From NCBI RefSeq assembly GCF_031202265.1, contig NZ_CP100604.1, positions 3,702,501 to 3,766,500 of the forward strand: DNA of 64,000 nucleotides, given 5' to 3'. The position numbers and the translations under genes were made by a program. This DNA is from Bradyrhizobium sp. Ash2021. GTDB lineage: Bacteria > Pseudomonadota > Alphaproteobacteria > Rhizobiales > Xanthobacteraceae. Below are positions 33,687 to 42,610 of this stretch, one piece after another; position 1 is the stretch's first letter; the number at the start of each line of letters is the position of its first letter. The notes below the pieces were generated by a model. The model did no database searches, had not been told where the DNA came from, and was given only the letters and a program-made list of their open reading frames with translations.

Positions 33687-34769
33687 ATGGGCAAATTACA
33701 GACGCCGAAAGTCATGCGCGAGATTTTCGGACATCTTCCGGATGGCACCGCGATTGAAATGGTGCGGTTGCGCGGCGACAACGGTTTTGAGGTGCGCCTT
33801 ATCACCTATGGCGCGGCGCTGCAGTCGATCTTTGTGCCGGATCGTGCCGGGCGCCTTGCCGATGTTGTGCTTGGCCGCGATGATCTCGCAGGCTATCTCG
33901 CGGTTCGGCGGTTCCTCGGCGCGACGATTGGGCGGTACGCCAACCGGATTGCGAACGGCAGCTTCGAACTGGACGGCCGCCGCTTTCAATTGCCCACCAA
34001 TGATGGGGCCAATGCGCTGCATGGCGGGTTGGCAGGCTTCGATCGCAAACCCTGGACCATCACCGCAATCGGCGAGAACCCTGCGCCGTTCGTTACGCTG
34101 TCCTATCTCAGCCTGGACGGCGAGGAGGGCTATCCCGGCACACTGAAGACCGAGATCACCTACCGCATTTCGGGCGGCAGCGAGCTTTCGCTTGAATTCT
34201 CCGCGGTGACTGGCAAACCGACCATCGTCAATCTGACCAATCACAGCTTTTTCAACCTCGCGGGCGTCGATCGCGACGGCGGCATTCTCGATCACGTTCT
34301 GACAATCGCAGCGGATTCGTATTTGCCGGTGAGCGCGGCCGGCATTCCCTCAGGCGCGCCCGACAAGGTTGATGCAACGCCGTTTGACTTCCGCAAGCCC
34401 CATCGCGTCGGCGCCCGCCTTCGCGATGCGGACGAACAGGTTCGGATCCGGCAGGGTTACGATCACAATTTCTGCCTGCGTGGCGGCGCCAGCAGCGTCC
34501 CGCGCCTTGCTGCTCGTGTGGAAGATCCGGGGTCAGGCCGTGTTCTCGAGCTTTGGACCAACCAGCCCGGTGTCCAGTTCTATTCGGGCAATTTCCTCGA
34601 TGGAACCGTGACCGGCAAATATGGCCGCGTCCACCGTCAGTTTGATGCGCTGTGCCTGGAGCCGCAGGTCTATCCCGATACGCCAAACCGTCCGGATTTT
34701 CCGTCGGCGCGGCTCGATCCCGGGCAGACCTATCGCCATACCTCGCTGTATCGATTTTCCACCAACTGA
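33687..34769 (+). CDS. aldose 1-epimerase
   Basis: A 360-residue galactose-mutarotase-fold enzyme (ATG 33687; GTG 33678 four bases after the previous stop is an alternative). Motifs: YGAALQSIFVPDRAGRLADV, LGATIGRYANRIANG, NDGANALHGG, NLTNHSFFNLAG with the catalytic His, and GYDHNFCL. The catalytic Glu is probably in CLEPQVYPDTPN. It supplies the anomer that the dehydrogenase uses. No signal peptide is present. Confidence 0.92.
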   Translation: MGKLQTPKVMREIFGHLPDGTAIEMVRLRGDNGFEVRLITYGAALQSIFVPDRAGRLADVVLGRDDLAGYLAVRRFLGATIGRYANRIANGSFELDGRRFQLPTNDGANALHGGLAGFDRKPWTITAIGENPAPFVTLSYLSLDGEEGYPGTLKTEITYRISGGSELSLEFSAVTGKPTIVNLTNHSFFNLAGVDRDGGILDHVLTIAADSYLPVSAAGIPSGAPDKVDATPFDFRKPHRVGARLRDADEQVRIRQGYDHNFCLRGGASSVPRLAARVEDPGSGRVLELWTNQPGVQFYSGNFLDGTVTGKYGRVHRQFDALCLEPQVYPDTPNRPDFPSARLDPGQTYRHTSLYRFSTN

Positions 34770-34793
34770 CCGCGCAGAAGAAAGGGACATCGC

Positions 34794-35681
34794 GTGGAAG
34801 AAGTCGGCACCAGGATCCTGAGCGAGCAGCATTGCCATCTCGGCGAGGGCTGTACCTATGACCCGGCGACCGATACCGCATGGTGGTTCGATATCATCGA
34901 GCGCACCCTGTTTCAGGCAGATCTTCAATCCGGCGCCGTCACTACGCACGCGCTGCCGCTGATGGCCAGCGCGCTTGCTTTTATTGACGACCAGCACCAG
35001 CTGCTAGCGACCGAAAACGGCCTCTATGTTCGCGATATCGCGGATGGCCGCCTTGCGCTTCACATGCCGCTTGAGGCCGGTAATGCGGCAACGCGGTCCA
35101 ACGATGGACGGGTCCATCCTTGCGGCGCGCTGTGGATCGGAACCATGGGCCGCAGGGGAGAAAAGGGGGCGGGCGCGATCTATCACTTTCATCGCGGAGC
35201 ATTGCGCCGGCTCTATGCAAACGTCAGCATCCCAAACGCGATTTGCTTTTCGCCGGATGGCGCCACCGCCTACTTCACCGACAGCCGTGAAGGAATTCTT
35301 TATCGCGTCGCAGTCGACCCGGCGAATGCCCTGCCGACCGGAAATCCCGCGACACTCGATGGCCACAGCGACGGGCCAGGCAGCCCGGACGGCGCCGTCG
35401 TCGACAGCGAGGGATTGATCTGGAATGCGCGTTGGGGCGGGTCGTGCATCGACGTCTATACGCCGGAAGGCGGGCGCGTTCGCACCATTCGGGTGCCGGC
35501 GACGCAGCCGAGCTGCCCGGCGTTCGTCGGCCGGCATTTCGATCGGCTGCTGGTGACCACCGCCTGGGAGGGAATGAACGAGCAGGCCAGGGCTGCCGAT
35601 CCCGACCACGGCAGGACGTTCATTCTCGACGTCGGCGCACGGGGACGGGCGGAACCGCGTGTCAGGCTCGGTCCGGCATGA
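34794..35681 (+). CDS. SMP-30/gluconolactonase family lactonase
   Basis: A 295-residue six-bladed propeller enzyme starting with GTG at 34794. Family markers: HLGEGCTYDPATDTAWWFDI with the metal Glu, NDGRVHPCGALWIGTMG, SIPNAICFSPDGATAYFTDS with the metal Asn, and GSPDGAVVDSEGLIWNARWG with the metal Asp. It should hydrolyse the sugar lactone (arabinonolactone or galactonolactone) to the acid. Confidence 0.92.
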   Translation: MEEVGTRILSEQHCHLGEGCTYDPATDTAWWFDIIERTLFQADLQSGAVTTHALPLMASALAFIDDQHQLLATENGLYVRDIADGRLALHMPLEAGNAATRSNDGRVHPCGALWIGTMGRRGEKGAGAIYHFHRGALRRLYANVSIPNAICFSPDGATAYFTDSREGILYRVAVDPANALPTGNPATLDGHSDGPGSPDGAVVDSEGLIWNARWGGSCIDVYTPEGGRVRTIRVPATQPSCPAFVGRHFDRLLVTTAWEGMNEQARAADPDHGRTFILDVGARGRAEPRVRLGPA

Positions 35682-35856
35682 AAAGCGGCCCCATCGCACA
35701 AGAGTTTATGATGCTTGCAGAACCACAATGCGTGATCGATCATCCCCTCGTTTCCGTCGGCCACGATGGGTACCTGACAATGCGCCGATACGTACTGGCG
35801 CCAAATGCAAACCGCAGCAACGCGGCAACTAAGGCTCAACCCTCTGGGAGCGAAAG

Positions 35857-36921
35857 ATGAACCTATTCAAAGCTGCTCTATCCGCCATCGTGCTCGGTTC
35901 GGTCGCCCTTGCGGGATCCGCGCTCGCGCAGGACAAGCCCACGGTCGGCATTGCCATGCCTACCAAATCCTCGGCGCGCTGGATCGATGATGGCAACAAC
36001 ATCGTCAAGGTGCTGAAGGAGCGCGGTTACAACACCGACCTGCAATACGCCGAGGACGATATTCCGAACCAGCTCTCCCAGATCGAGAACATGGTGACCA
36101 AGGGCGCCAAGGTGCTTGTGATCGCGGCAATCGACGGCACCACGCTCTCGGACGTGCTCAAGCAGGCCAAGGCCAAGGGCATTACCGTGATCGCCTACGA
36201 CCGGCTGATCCGCGACACGCCCAACGTCGACTACTATGCGACCTTCGACAATTTTCAGGTCGGCGTGCTGCAGGCGCAGTCGATCGAGCAGGGACTGAAA
36301 CTGAAGGAAGGCAAGGGCCCGTTCAACATCGAGCTGTTCGGCGGCTCACCCGACGACAACAACGCCTACTTCTTCTACAACGGGGCGATGTCGGTGTTGC
36401 AGCCCTATATCGACAGCGGCAAGCTCGTGGTCGCCAGCCACCAGACCGGCATGGACAAGGTCTCGACGCTGCGCTGGGATGGCGCCACGGCACAGGCCCG
36501 CATGGACAATCTGTTGAGCGCGTTCTACACCACCAAGCGGGTCGACGCGGTGCTGTCGCCCTATGACGGGCTTTCGATCGGTATCCTGTCGTCGCTCAAG
36601 GGCGTCGGCTATGGCAGCGGCAATATGCCAATGCCGATCGTCAGCGGCCAGGATGCGGAAATACCCTCCATCAAATCCATGCTGCGCGGCGAGCAATACT
36701 CGACGATCTTCAAGGACACCCGTGACCTTGCCAAGGTCACCGCCGACATGGTGGACGCGGCGCTGAGCGGCAAGACCGTGACGGTGAACGACACCACGAC
36801 CTACAAGAATGGCGTCAAGGTGGTGCCGTCCTATCTGCTCAAGCCGGTGGTGGTCGACAAGACCAACTGGGAGAAGGTGCTGGTCGATGGCGGCTATTAC
36901 AAGAAGGCGCAGGTCAACTGA
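35857..36921 (+). CDS. chvE: ChvE-type sugar-binding protein
   Basis: A 354-residue periplasmic protein with signal [20 protein letters not shown]. Its pentose/hexose-binding fold shows [40 protein letters not shown], and [20 protein letters not shown]. ChvE proteins bind arabinose, galactose and glucose and, in Agrobacterium, also signal to VirA. It heads the importer operon ChvE-GguA-GguB. A 175-bp gap upstream holds its own promoter region; no gene is seen there. Confidence 0.93.
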   Translation: MNLFKAALSAIVLGSVALAGSALAQDKPTVGIAMPTKSSARWIDDGNNIVKVLKERGYNTDLQYAEDDIPNQLSQIENMVTKGAKVLVIAAIDGTTLSDVLKQAKAKGITVIAYDRLIRDTPNVDYYATFDNFQVGVLQAQSIEQGLKLKEGKGPFNIELFGGSPDDNNAYFFYNGAMSVLQPYIDSGKLVVASHQTGMDKVSTLRWDGATAQARMDNLLSAFYTTKRVDAVLSPYDGLSIGILSSLKGVGYGSGNMPMPIVSGQDAEIPSIKSMLRGEQYSTIFKDTRDLAKVTADMVDAALSGKTVTVNDTTTYKNGVKVVPSYLLKPVVVDKTNWEKVLVDGGYYKKAQVN

Positions 36922-37018
36922 GGCGGGCTGTGCCTGAGGTGGCCGGGCAAAGGGCGCGAGGCATCTTCGTGCGCGATGTTTGCGGCCATCTGCGTCTTTC
37001 TTGCCCCAGGGTATCCGA

Positions 37019-38596
37019 ATGACCACACTGCTCGAGATGCGCGGTATCAGCAAAGCCTTCGCCGGCGTGAAGGCGCTGAACGACGTCAATTTCACCGTCA
37101 GGGAGGGCGAGATCCATGCCTTGGTCGGCGAGAACGGCGCCGGCAAGTCGACCTTGATGAAAGTGTTGAGCGGCGTCTATCCCCACGGCGACTACGACGG
37201 CAGCATCATCTATGACGGCGAGGAGCGGCAGTTCCGCAACATCAATGATTCCGAGGCGCTCGGCATCATCATCATTCATCAGGAGCTCGCGCTGATCCCG
37301 CTGCTCTCGATTGCCGAGAATATCTTTATCGCCAGCCCGCCGTCGCGGTTCGGCGTGATTGATCGCGACGCGGTCTACAAGCGGTCTCGGCAGCTATTGG
37401 CAAAGGTCGGGCTCAACGAGGCACCGGATACGCTGATCACCAATATCGGGGTCGGCAAGCAGCAACTGGTGGAGATCGCCAAGGCGCTGTCCAAGCAGGT
37501 GCGCCTCCTGATCCTCGACGAACCGACCGCGAGCCTCAACGAACGCGACAGCGCCGCGCTGCTCGATCTCCTGCTTGAGTTCCGCTCCCAGGGCATGTCC
37601 GCGATCCTGATTTCGCACAAGCTCAACGAGGTGGCGCGTGTCGCCGACCGCATTACCGTGCTGCGCGACGGTCGCACCGTCGATACGCTGGATTGCGAGG
37701 CCGGCGCGGTCGAGGAAGATCGTATCATCCGCAAGATGGTGGATCGCGACCTCGAGCATCGCTTTCCGAAGCGCGATCCTGATATCGGCGAGGTGGTGCT
37801 CAAGGTCGAGAATTGGTCGGTCTATCACCCGCAACATGCGGATCGGCAAGTCATCAAGAATGTCGACTTCCAGGTCCGCCGCGGCGAGATCGTCGGAATC
37901 GCAGGGTTGATGGGCGCCGGGCGCACCGAATTCGCCATGAGCCTGTTCGGCCGCTCCTGGGGCCGCAAGATCACCGGCCGCGCTACGCTGCACGGGCGCG
38001 AGGTCGATCTCTCGACCGTTAGCCGGGCCATCGACGCTGGCCTTGCCTACGTCACCGAAGACCGCAAGCAGCTCGGCCTTCTGCTCGCCGACGACGTGCG
38101 CAAGAACATCACGCTTGCCAATCTTGGCAGTGTCGCGGCCGGCCGCGTTATCGATGACATCAAGGAGTTGCACGTAGCGAATGATTATCGCAACCGCATG
38201 CGCATCCGCTGTTCCGACGTCTACCAGACCTCCGGCAACCTGTCCGGCGGCAACCAGCAAAAGGTGGTGCTGTCGAAATGGCTGTTCACTGATCCGGAAA
38301 TCCTGATCCTGGATGAGCCGACCCGCGGTATCGACATCGGCGCCAAGTACGAGATCTATTGCATCATCAACGAGCTGGCTGACGCCGGCAAGGCGGTCAT
38401 CGTGATCTCGTCGGAAATGCCGGAACTGCTCGGGATCTGTGACCGTATCTGCGTTATGACCGAAGGCGCGTTTGTCGGCGAGTTCGACCGCGGTGAGGCG
38501 ACGCAGGAAAAAATCATGCGTGTCATCGTCCGCAAGGGCGAGCGGCTGGTTGATAGAAGCCTGGAAGAGAAGTTGTTGGGAGAGGCGCATCCATGA
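37019..38596 (+). CDS. gguA: GguA-type sugar ABC importer ATPase
   Basis: A 525-residue protein with two ABC domains. Domain 1: Walker [10 protein letters not shown], Walker [13 protein letters not shown], switch ISHKL. Domain 2: the usual degenerate Walker A ([16 protein letters not shown]), signature [14 protein letters not shown], Walker [13 protein letters not shown]. The ATG at 37019 is chosen; an in-frame earlier ATG at 36980 would add a hydrophobic tail foreign to the family. It ends in an ATGA overlap with the permease. Confidence 0.94.
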   Translation: MTTLLEMRGISKAFAGVKALNDVNFTVREGEIHALVGENGAGKSTLMKVLSGVYPHGDYDGSIIYDGEERQFRNINDSEALGIIIIHQELALIPLLSIAENIFIASPPSRFGVIDRDAVYKRSRQLLAKVGLNEAPDTLITNIGVGKQQLVEIAKALSKQVRLLILDEPTASLNERDSAALLDLLLEFRSQGMSAILISHKLNEVARVADRITVLRDGRTVDTLDCEAGAVEEDRIIRKMVDRDLEHRFPKRDPDIGEVVLKVENWSVYHPQHADRQVIKNVDFQVRRGEIVGIAGLMGAGRTEFAMSLFGRSWGRKITGRATLHGREVDLSTVSRAIDAGLAYVTEDRKQLGLLLADDVRKNITLANLGSVAAGRVIDDIKELHVANDYRNRMRIRCSDVYQTSGNLSGGNQQKVVLSKWLFTDPEILILDEPTRGIDIGAKYEIYCIINELADAGKAVIVISSEMPELLGICDRICVMTEGAFVGEFDRGEATQEKIMRVIVRKGERLVDRSLEEKLLGEAHP

Positions 38597-39783
38597 GCGA
38601 CAAGACCGTGACGCTTCCCGAAGCGCCCAAACATGCGGGCTTTCTCAAGGCCAATTTGCGCGAGAACGGCATGCTGTTGTCGCTGTTTGCGATCATGCTG
38701 TTCTTCGAGTTCGTGACCGACGGCACGCTGCTGCGTCCGCTCAATCTCACCAATCTGGTGCTGCAGAACAGCTACATCGTGATCATGGCGCTCGGCATGC
38801 TGCTGGTGATCGTTACCGGGTACATCGATCTTTCGGTCGGCTCGGTGGCGGGCTTCATCGGCGCGATCGCCGCGGTGCTGATGGTGCGATATGGCGTGCA
38901 TTTCATTCCGGCCACCATCGCCTGTCTTGCGCTCGGTGCGCTGATCGGCGCGGCGCAAGGCTACTGGGTGGCCTATTTCAAGATTCCGTCGTTCATCGTG
39001 ACGCTGGCGGGCATGCTGGTGTTCAAGGGACTGGCGCTGGCCGTGCTGCAGGGCCAGTCGGTCGGCCCGTTCTCGTCGACCTTCCAGAAACTCTCTTCCG
39101 GCTTCATTCCAGAATTGTTTCCCGGCGCCGGCGCTCTCTATCCTACGTCGATCCTGATCGGCGCCGCGCTGGCGCTTGGTCTGGTCTATGTCAGCGTCAA
39201 GACCCGCGCCCGGCGCGCAAGCCACGGCGTCGAGGTCGAGCCAACCGGCTTCTTTGCGCTCAAGAACGCTCTTCTGTTCGGCGTGATCATCTATTTCGCC
39301 TATCTGATCGCTTCGCATCGCGGTCTGCCCAACGTGCTGGTGATCATGATCGCACTGATCGCACTCTATGGCTTCGTCACTGCGCGTACCACGATCGGCC
39401 GGCAGATCTATGCGGTCGGCGGCAATGAGAAGGCGGCCAAGCTCTCCGGCATCAAGACCGAGCGGCTGACCTTTCTGACCTTCGTCAACATGGGCGTGCT
39501 GGCGGCACTCGCCGGTCTCGTGTTCGCCGCGCGGCTCAACACGGCAACGCCCAAAGCCGGGGCCGGCTTCGAGCTTGACGTCATTGCCGCCTGCTTCATC
39601 GGCGGCGCCTCGGCCTATGGCGGCGTCGGGCGGGTCGCCGGTGCCGTGATCGGCGCGCTGATCATGGGCGTGATGAATAACGGCATGTCGATCCTTGGCA
39701 TCGGCATCGACTATCAGCAGGTGATCAAGGGATTGGTGCTGCTCGGCGCGGTGTGCCTTGATGTCTACAACCAGCGGCGCTGA
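38593..39783 (+). CDS. gguB: GguB-type sugar ABC importer permease
   Basis: A 396-residue integral membrane protein with about ten hydrophobic segments. Family motifs include [60 protein letters not shown] and [20 protein letters not shown]. It is the membrane part of the multiple-sugar importer with ChvE and GguA. It ends 13 bp from the convergent gene on the other strand, so the sugar locus ends here. Confidence 0.94.
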   Translation: MSDKTVTLPEAPKHAGFLKANLRENGMLLSLFAIMLFFEFVTDGTLLRPLNLTNLVLQNSYIVIMALGMLLVIVTGYIDLSVGSVAGFIGAIAAVLMVRYGVHFIPATIACLALGALIGAAQGYWVAYFKIPSFIVTLAGMLVFKGLALAVLQGQSVGPFSSTFQKLSSGFIPELFPGAGALYPTSILIGAALALGLVYVSVKTRARRASHGVEVEPTGFFALKNALLFGVIIYFAYLIASHRGLPNVLVIMIALIALYGFVTARTTIGRQIYAVGGNEKAAKLSGIKTERLTFLTFVNMGVLAALAGLVFAARLNTATPKAGAGFELDVIAACFIGGASAYGGVGRVAGAVIGALIMGVMNNGMSILGIGIDYQQVIKGLVLLGAVCLDVYNQRR

Positions 39784-39796
39784 CGCGAGGGGGCCG

Positions 39797-40684
39797 TCAG
39801 TTCGCCGATAGCTGGTGGTATTCCTTGCCCGCAGCAAGCAGCAACGCCGTGGTGTGGACCACCCAATCCACGCGCGATTTCTTCCAGGTCTGCCACCCAT
39901 CCGGAAGCTGCTTTTGCACAAACATGCCATGGAGCCGATCGAGCGCGAGCGCCGGTTCGCCCTCTATTTCCTTGGTGTTGGGATCATGGGTCAGGAACGC
40001 GAAGAGAAGGCCGAACTCGCCGGCAGAACCGACCAGATTGTTCTCTCCCATCAGCTTTGTAAGTGTCTGTTCCAATAGTCGGTGATTGTCGCTGGCGTCG
40101 GACCCGGAGCCGAGCAGTTTCGAGGCCAGGGCCGTGGAAATGGCCCCGATGACGCCTGCCAGATCACGAGCCATCAACTCAGCGACGTTTGCGCTCGCCA
40201 CCTTCGAGTTCGGATCCCGTTTCAGATTTTGTGCGATGAATTTGCCAACATCCGACCGTTTCAGGAAGTTGTCGGTGGCGAGCTTCGCGAGCCGATCGAA
40301 ATCCTCCTGGCTTAGTCGTCCAGAGCCCAATGTCGTGGGGTTTCCCTGCAGGATACCGCTGTGTCCGGGGTGGGAACCCTGCGAGCCCGGCAGTTCGAGC
40401 GAGAACAGGCCGGCCTGCACTGGCGTGTCGAGTGCGCTTCCCGAACTATTGCGCATCAAGGCATGATTGCCGGCGGCAAAAAACGCCAGCAGGTCGCCGA
40501 GGTCACCGCCGCCTTCGTTGCCCAACCGCCTGACATCCTCAATGTTGGCTAGCGGATTGTCGGTGGCGCCCCTGACGCTGAGCAATTCCTGATGGACCAG
40601 GCTGCCAAGAAACGGGCAGGTGACCTTGGTCTCCACCATCAGGTCGCGGACCCGTGGATCGAGTGCCAATGGACTTTCAAGCAT
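39797..40684 (-). CDS. uncharacterised CPFLG-motif protein of the GMC/cytochrome locus
   Basis: A 295-residue protein from the ATG at 40684. No signal peptide is visible. Near the N-terminus it has VTCPFLGSLVHQELL, which vaguely resembles the Cys-Pro-x-x-x-x-x-L-x-N-H start of heme-thiolate peroxygenases, and DLLAFFAAGNHAL further on. The rest is helical, with SQEDFDRLAKLATDNFLKRS. I do not recognise a characterised family; the peroxygenase idea is speculation. Its ATG overlaps the end of the GMC gene by 8 bp, so it is translated with that enzyme and probably works with it. Confidence 0.65.
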   Translation of the reverse strand: MLESPLALDPRVRDLMVETKVTCPFLGSLVHQELLSVRGATDNPLANIEDVRRLGNEGGGDLGDLLAFFAAGNHALMRNSSGSALDTPVQAGLFSLELPGSQGSHPGHSGILQGNPTTLGSGRLSQEDFDRLAKLATDNFLKRSDVGKFIAQNLKRDPNSKVASANVAELMARDLAGVIGAISTALASKLLGSGSDASDNHRLLEQTLTKLMGENNLVGSAGEFGLLFAFLTHDPNTKEIEGEPALALDRLHGMFVQKQLPDGWQTWKKSRVDWVVHTTALLLAAGKEYHQLSAN

Positions 40685-42608
40685 GGATACCTCCGCTGCT
40701 TTGGCCTGTCGCTGGCCTGGTCGAATGCCCACGCGTCGTCTTCGCGGCCTCAAGAATTGCTTCGGCGGCTTTTTCACCGATCATGTAGACCGCGCAGGCG
40801 ATGAAAAACCCCGGAATGCGCGGAAAGACGGAAGCATCGACGACGCGAACACCGCTCGTTCCGTGCACGCGAAAGTCGCTGGAGAGGACGCCGCCGGCAT
40901 CTCGATCACCAATCGCGCAGGTGCCGCACGCGTGGTGTCCCCAGGCGTGGTCGCGGACGAATTGCCGTAACTGCTCATCGTCCTGGAGGTCTGCGCCAGG
41001 CGTTTCCTCGCGATGAATCAGTCCGCTGTGTTGCAGCGCCGCCGACATTTTCCGGACGCGGCGAATACCTTCTACGACCGCGGCGAGATCGTCGCCGTCT
41101 GGATCGGTCCCTTCCTCGAAGTAGCGAAAATCGATCTGCGGTGGATCGCGCGGATCGCTCGATTTCAGCGACACCGTGCCGCCGCGATTATGGGTATGGG
41201 CCTTCAAGAGTGCGAAGGTGAGATCGTCATGGCTGTTGCGGATGAGGTCGGAATAGCCGTGAAAATAACCCGAAAAGCGCGTTAGCAGCGCCATCACGAA
41301 CAAATCCGGGTTTGCCTGGACCGGGCTCGAACGCAAGGCGAAGGCGATCGCCGCGCCGTTGGAAATGTACAAGCCGCGGCCCGCCAGCCAGTCGCGGTAG
41401 ACGGGATCATCGGCGGCGAAGCGAGCGTCCCGCAAGCAGCTCCACGGACGCGAGGTCTTGTGAACAAGGCCGATCTCGTAACGGTCCTGCAGATTTCGAC
41501 CGACGCCCTCCAGCGGGACCTCGACATTGATACCCAATGCGACGAGGGACGCCGGCGGACCGATGCCCGATAGCATCAGCAGTTGCGGGGTATTGAAGGA
41601 ACCGCCGGCGAGGATGACTTCGCGCATGACGCCGACGCGCCTTGGCACACCGGGTTCGCCGCTGGTGTTCGGTGAGGCGCGATAGAGGGCCTTGCCTTTG
41701 AGAAATTCCACGCCGATGGCGCGTTTGTCGGCATCAAGCAGGACTCTGGTCGCAAGCGCGTCGAACTCGACGGCCAATCCGTGTTTATGCACGGCGGACA
41801 AGACGCGTTCGCGCGCGCCGCGCCGTCGCCCCGTGTATGTCGATAGCGGAATTTCGCAAAGGCCCTCGGCCAGCAACCCTTGCAAGCGTTGATCGTTGGG
41901 ATCGCTCTCGCCGATCAGGAAGCGCGCCAGCCGCAGGTAGATATCGCGCAGCCAGGCAACTACCGTGGTTCGCTGGTCTGGTTCGAGGTCAGAGCGGATC
42001 GTGTCCCTGATCGTTCGCATCAGCGCTCGATCGCCGAATGCCTTCCGCGGCAGCGGGATTTCGGCTTCCAGCCAGCCCTTCCACCCGTGTCCTGTCGGGT
42101 TGAAGCGATCGCCGGTCAGCCAGGAGAGGAAACGCCAGAGCGGGCGGTGCCGACAATTCTCGAGCAGATGAAAATAGCGCCGCATGTTGCCCGCGCTCCA
42201 GGATCGGTCACCGGTCAGCGTGGCGATTTGGTCCCAATCCGACTCGTGCGGGTACATGAAGATCATGGCGTTATGCGCGGTGCAGCCGCCGAGCGCTGAC
42301 GCCCGCGGGTAGAGTACCCCGGCCGGCGGATTCTTGTGCGGCAGGCGGCGGGATGCGTCTTCGCCAAAATCGTGCACCAGAAAATTCCACGCCATCGCCG
42401 GGTTTTCCGAGGCGAAGGGATGAAAGGCGGGAACCTGGTACTGGCTCGGAAGTTCAGGGTCGCAGCCGGGCTGATCGCAGGGGTCGCTGCCTGCTTCGAG
42501 CAGCAGGACCCGCATTCCCGCTTCGGCGAGGCGCGTGGCGACCGTGCCGCCTCCGGCCCCGGAGCCGACCACGACGTAGTCGTAGTCGTCGGTTGACGCG
42601 GGGGCCAT
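40677..42608 (-). CDS. GMC-family FAD oxidoreductase
   Basis: A 643-residue enzyme. FAD-binding Rossmann motif YVVVGSGAGGGTVATRLAEA; GMC signature 1 in LGGCTAHNAMIFMYPHESDW; GMC signature 2-like GGSFNTPQLLMLSGIGP; C-terminal active-site His in WGHHACGTCAIG; and VVDASVFPRIPGFFIACAVY. No signal peptide is obvious. Such enzymes oxidise alcohols or cyclic substrates, using oxygen, quinone or cytochrome as acceptor. The large diheme cytochrome gene ends two bases before this start, which makes that cytochrome a candidate electron partner. Confidence 0.9.
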   Translation of the reverse strand: MAPASTDDYDYVVVGSGAGGGTVATRLAEAGMRVLLLEAGSDPCDQPGCDPELPSQYQVPAFHPFASENPAMAWNFLVHDFGEDASRRLPHKNPPAGVLYPRASALGGCTAHNAMIFMYPHESDWDQIATLTGDRSWSAGNMRRYFHLLENCRHRPLWRFLSWLTGDRFNPTGHGWKGWLEAEIPLPRKAFGDRALMRTIRDTIRSDLEPDQRTTVVAWLRDIYLRLARFLIGESDPNDQRLQGLLAEGLCEIPLSTYTGRRRGARERVLSAVHKHGLAVEFDALATRVLLDADKRAIGVEFLKGKALYRASPNTSGEPGVPRRVGVMREVILAGGSFNTPQLLMLSGIGPPASLVALGINVEVPLEGVGRNLQDRYEIGLVHKTSRPWSCLRDARFAADDPVYRDWLAGRGLYISNGAAIAFALRSSPVQANPDLFVMALLTRFSGYFHGYSDLIRNSHDDLTFALLKAHTHNRGGTVSLKSSDPRDPPQIDFRYFEEGTDPDGDDLAAVVEGIRRVRKMSAALQHSGLIHREETPGADLQDDEQLRQFVRDHAWGHHACGTCAIGDRDAGGVLSSDFRVHGTSGVRVVDASVFPRIPGFFIACAVYMIGEKAAEAILEAAKTTRGHSTRPATGQSSGGIHA

Positions 42609-42610
42609 GG

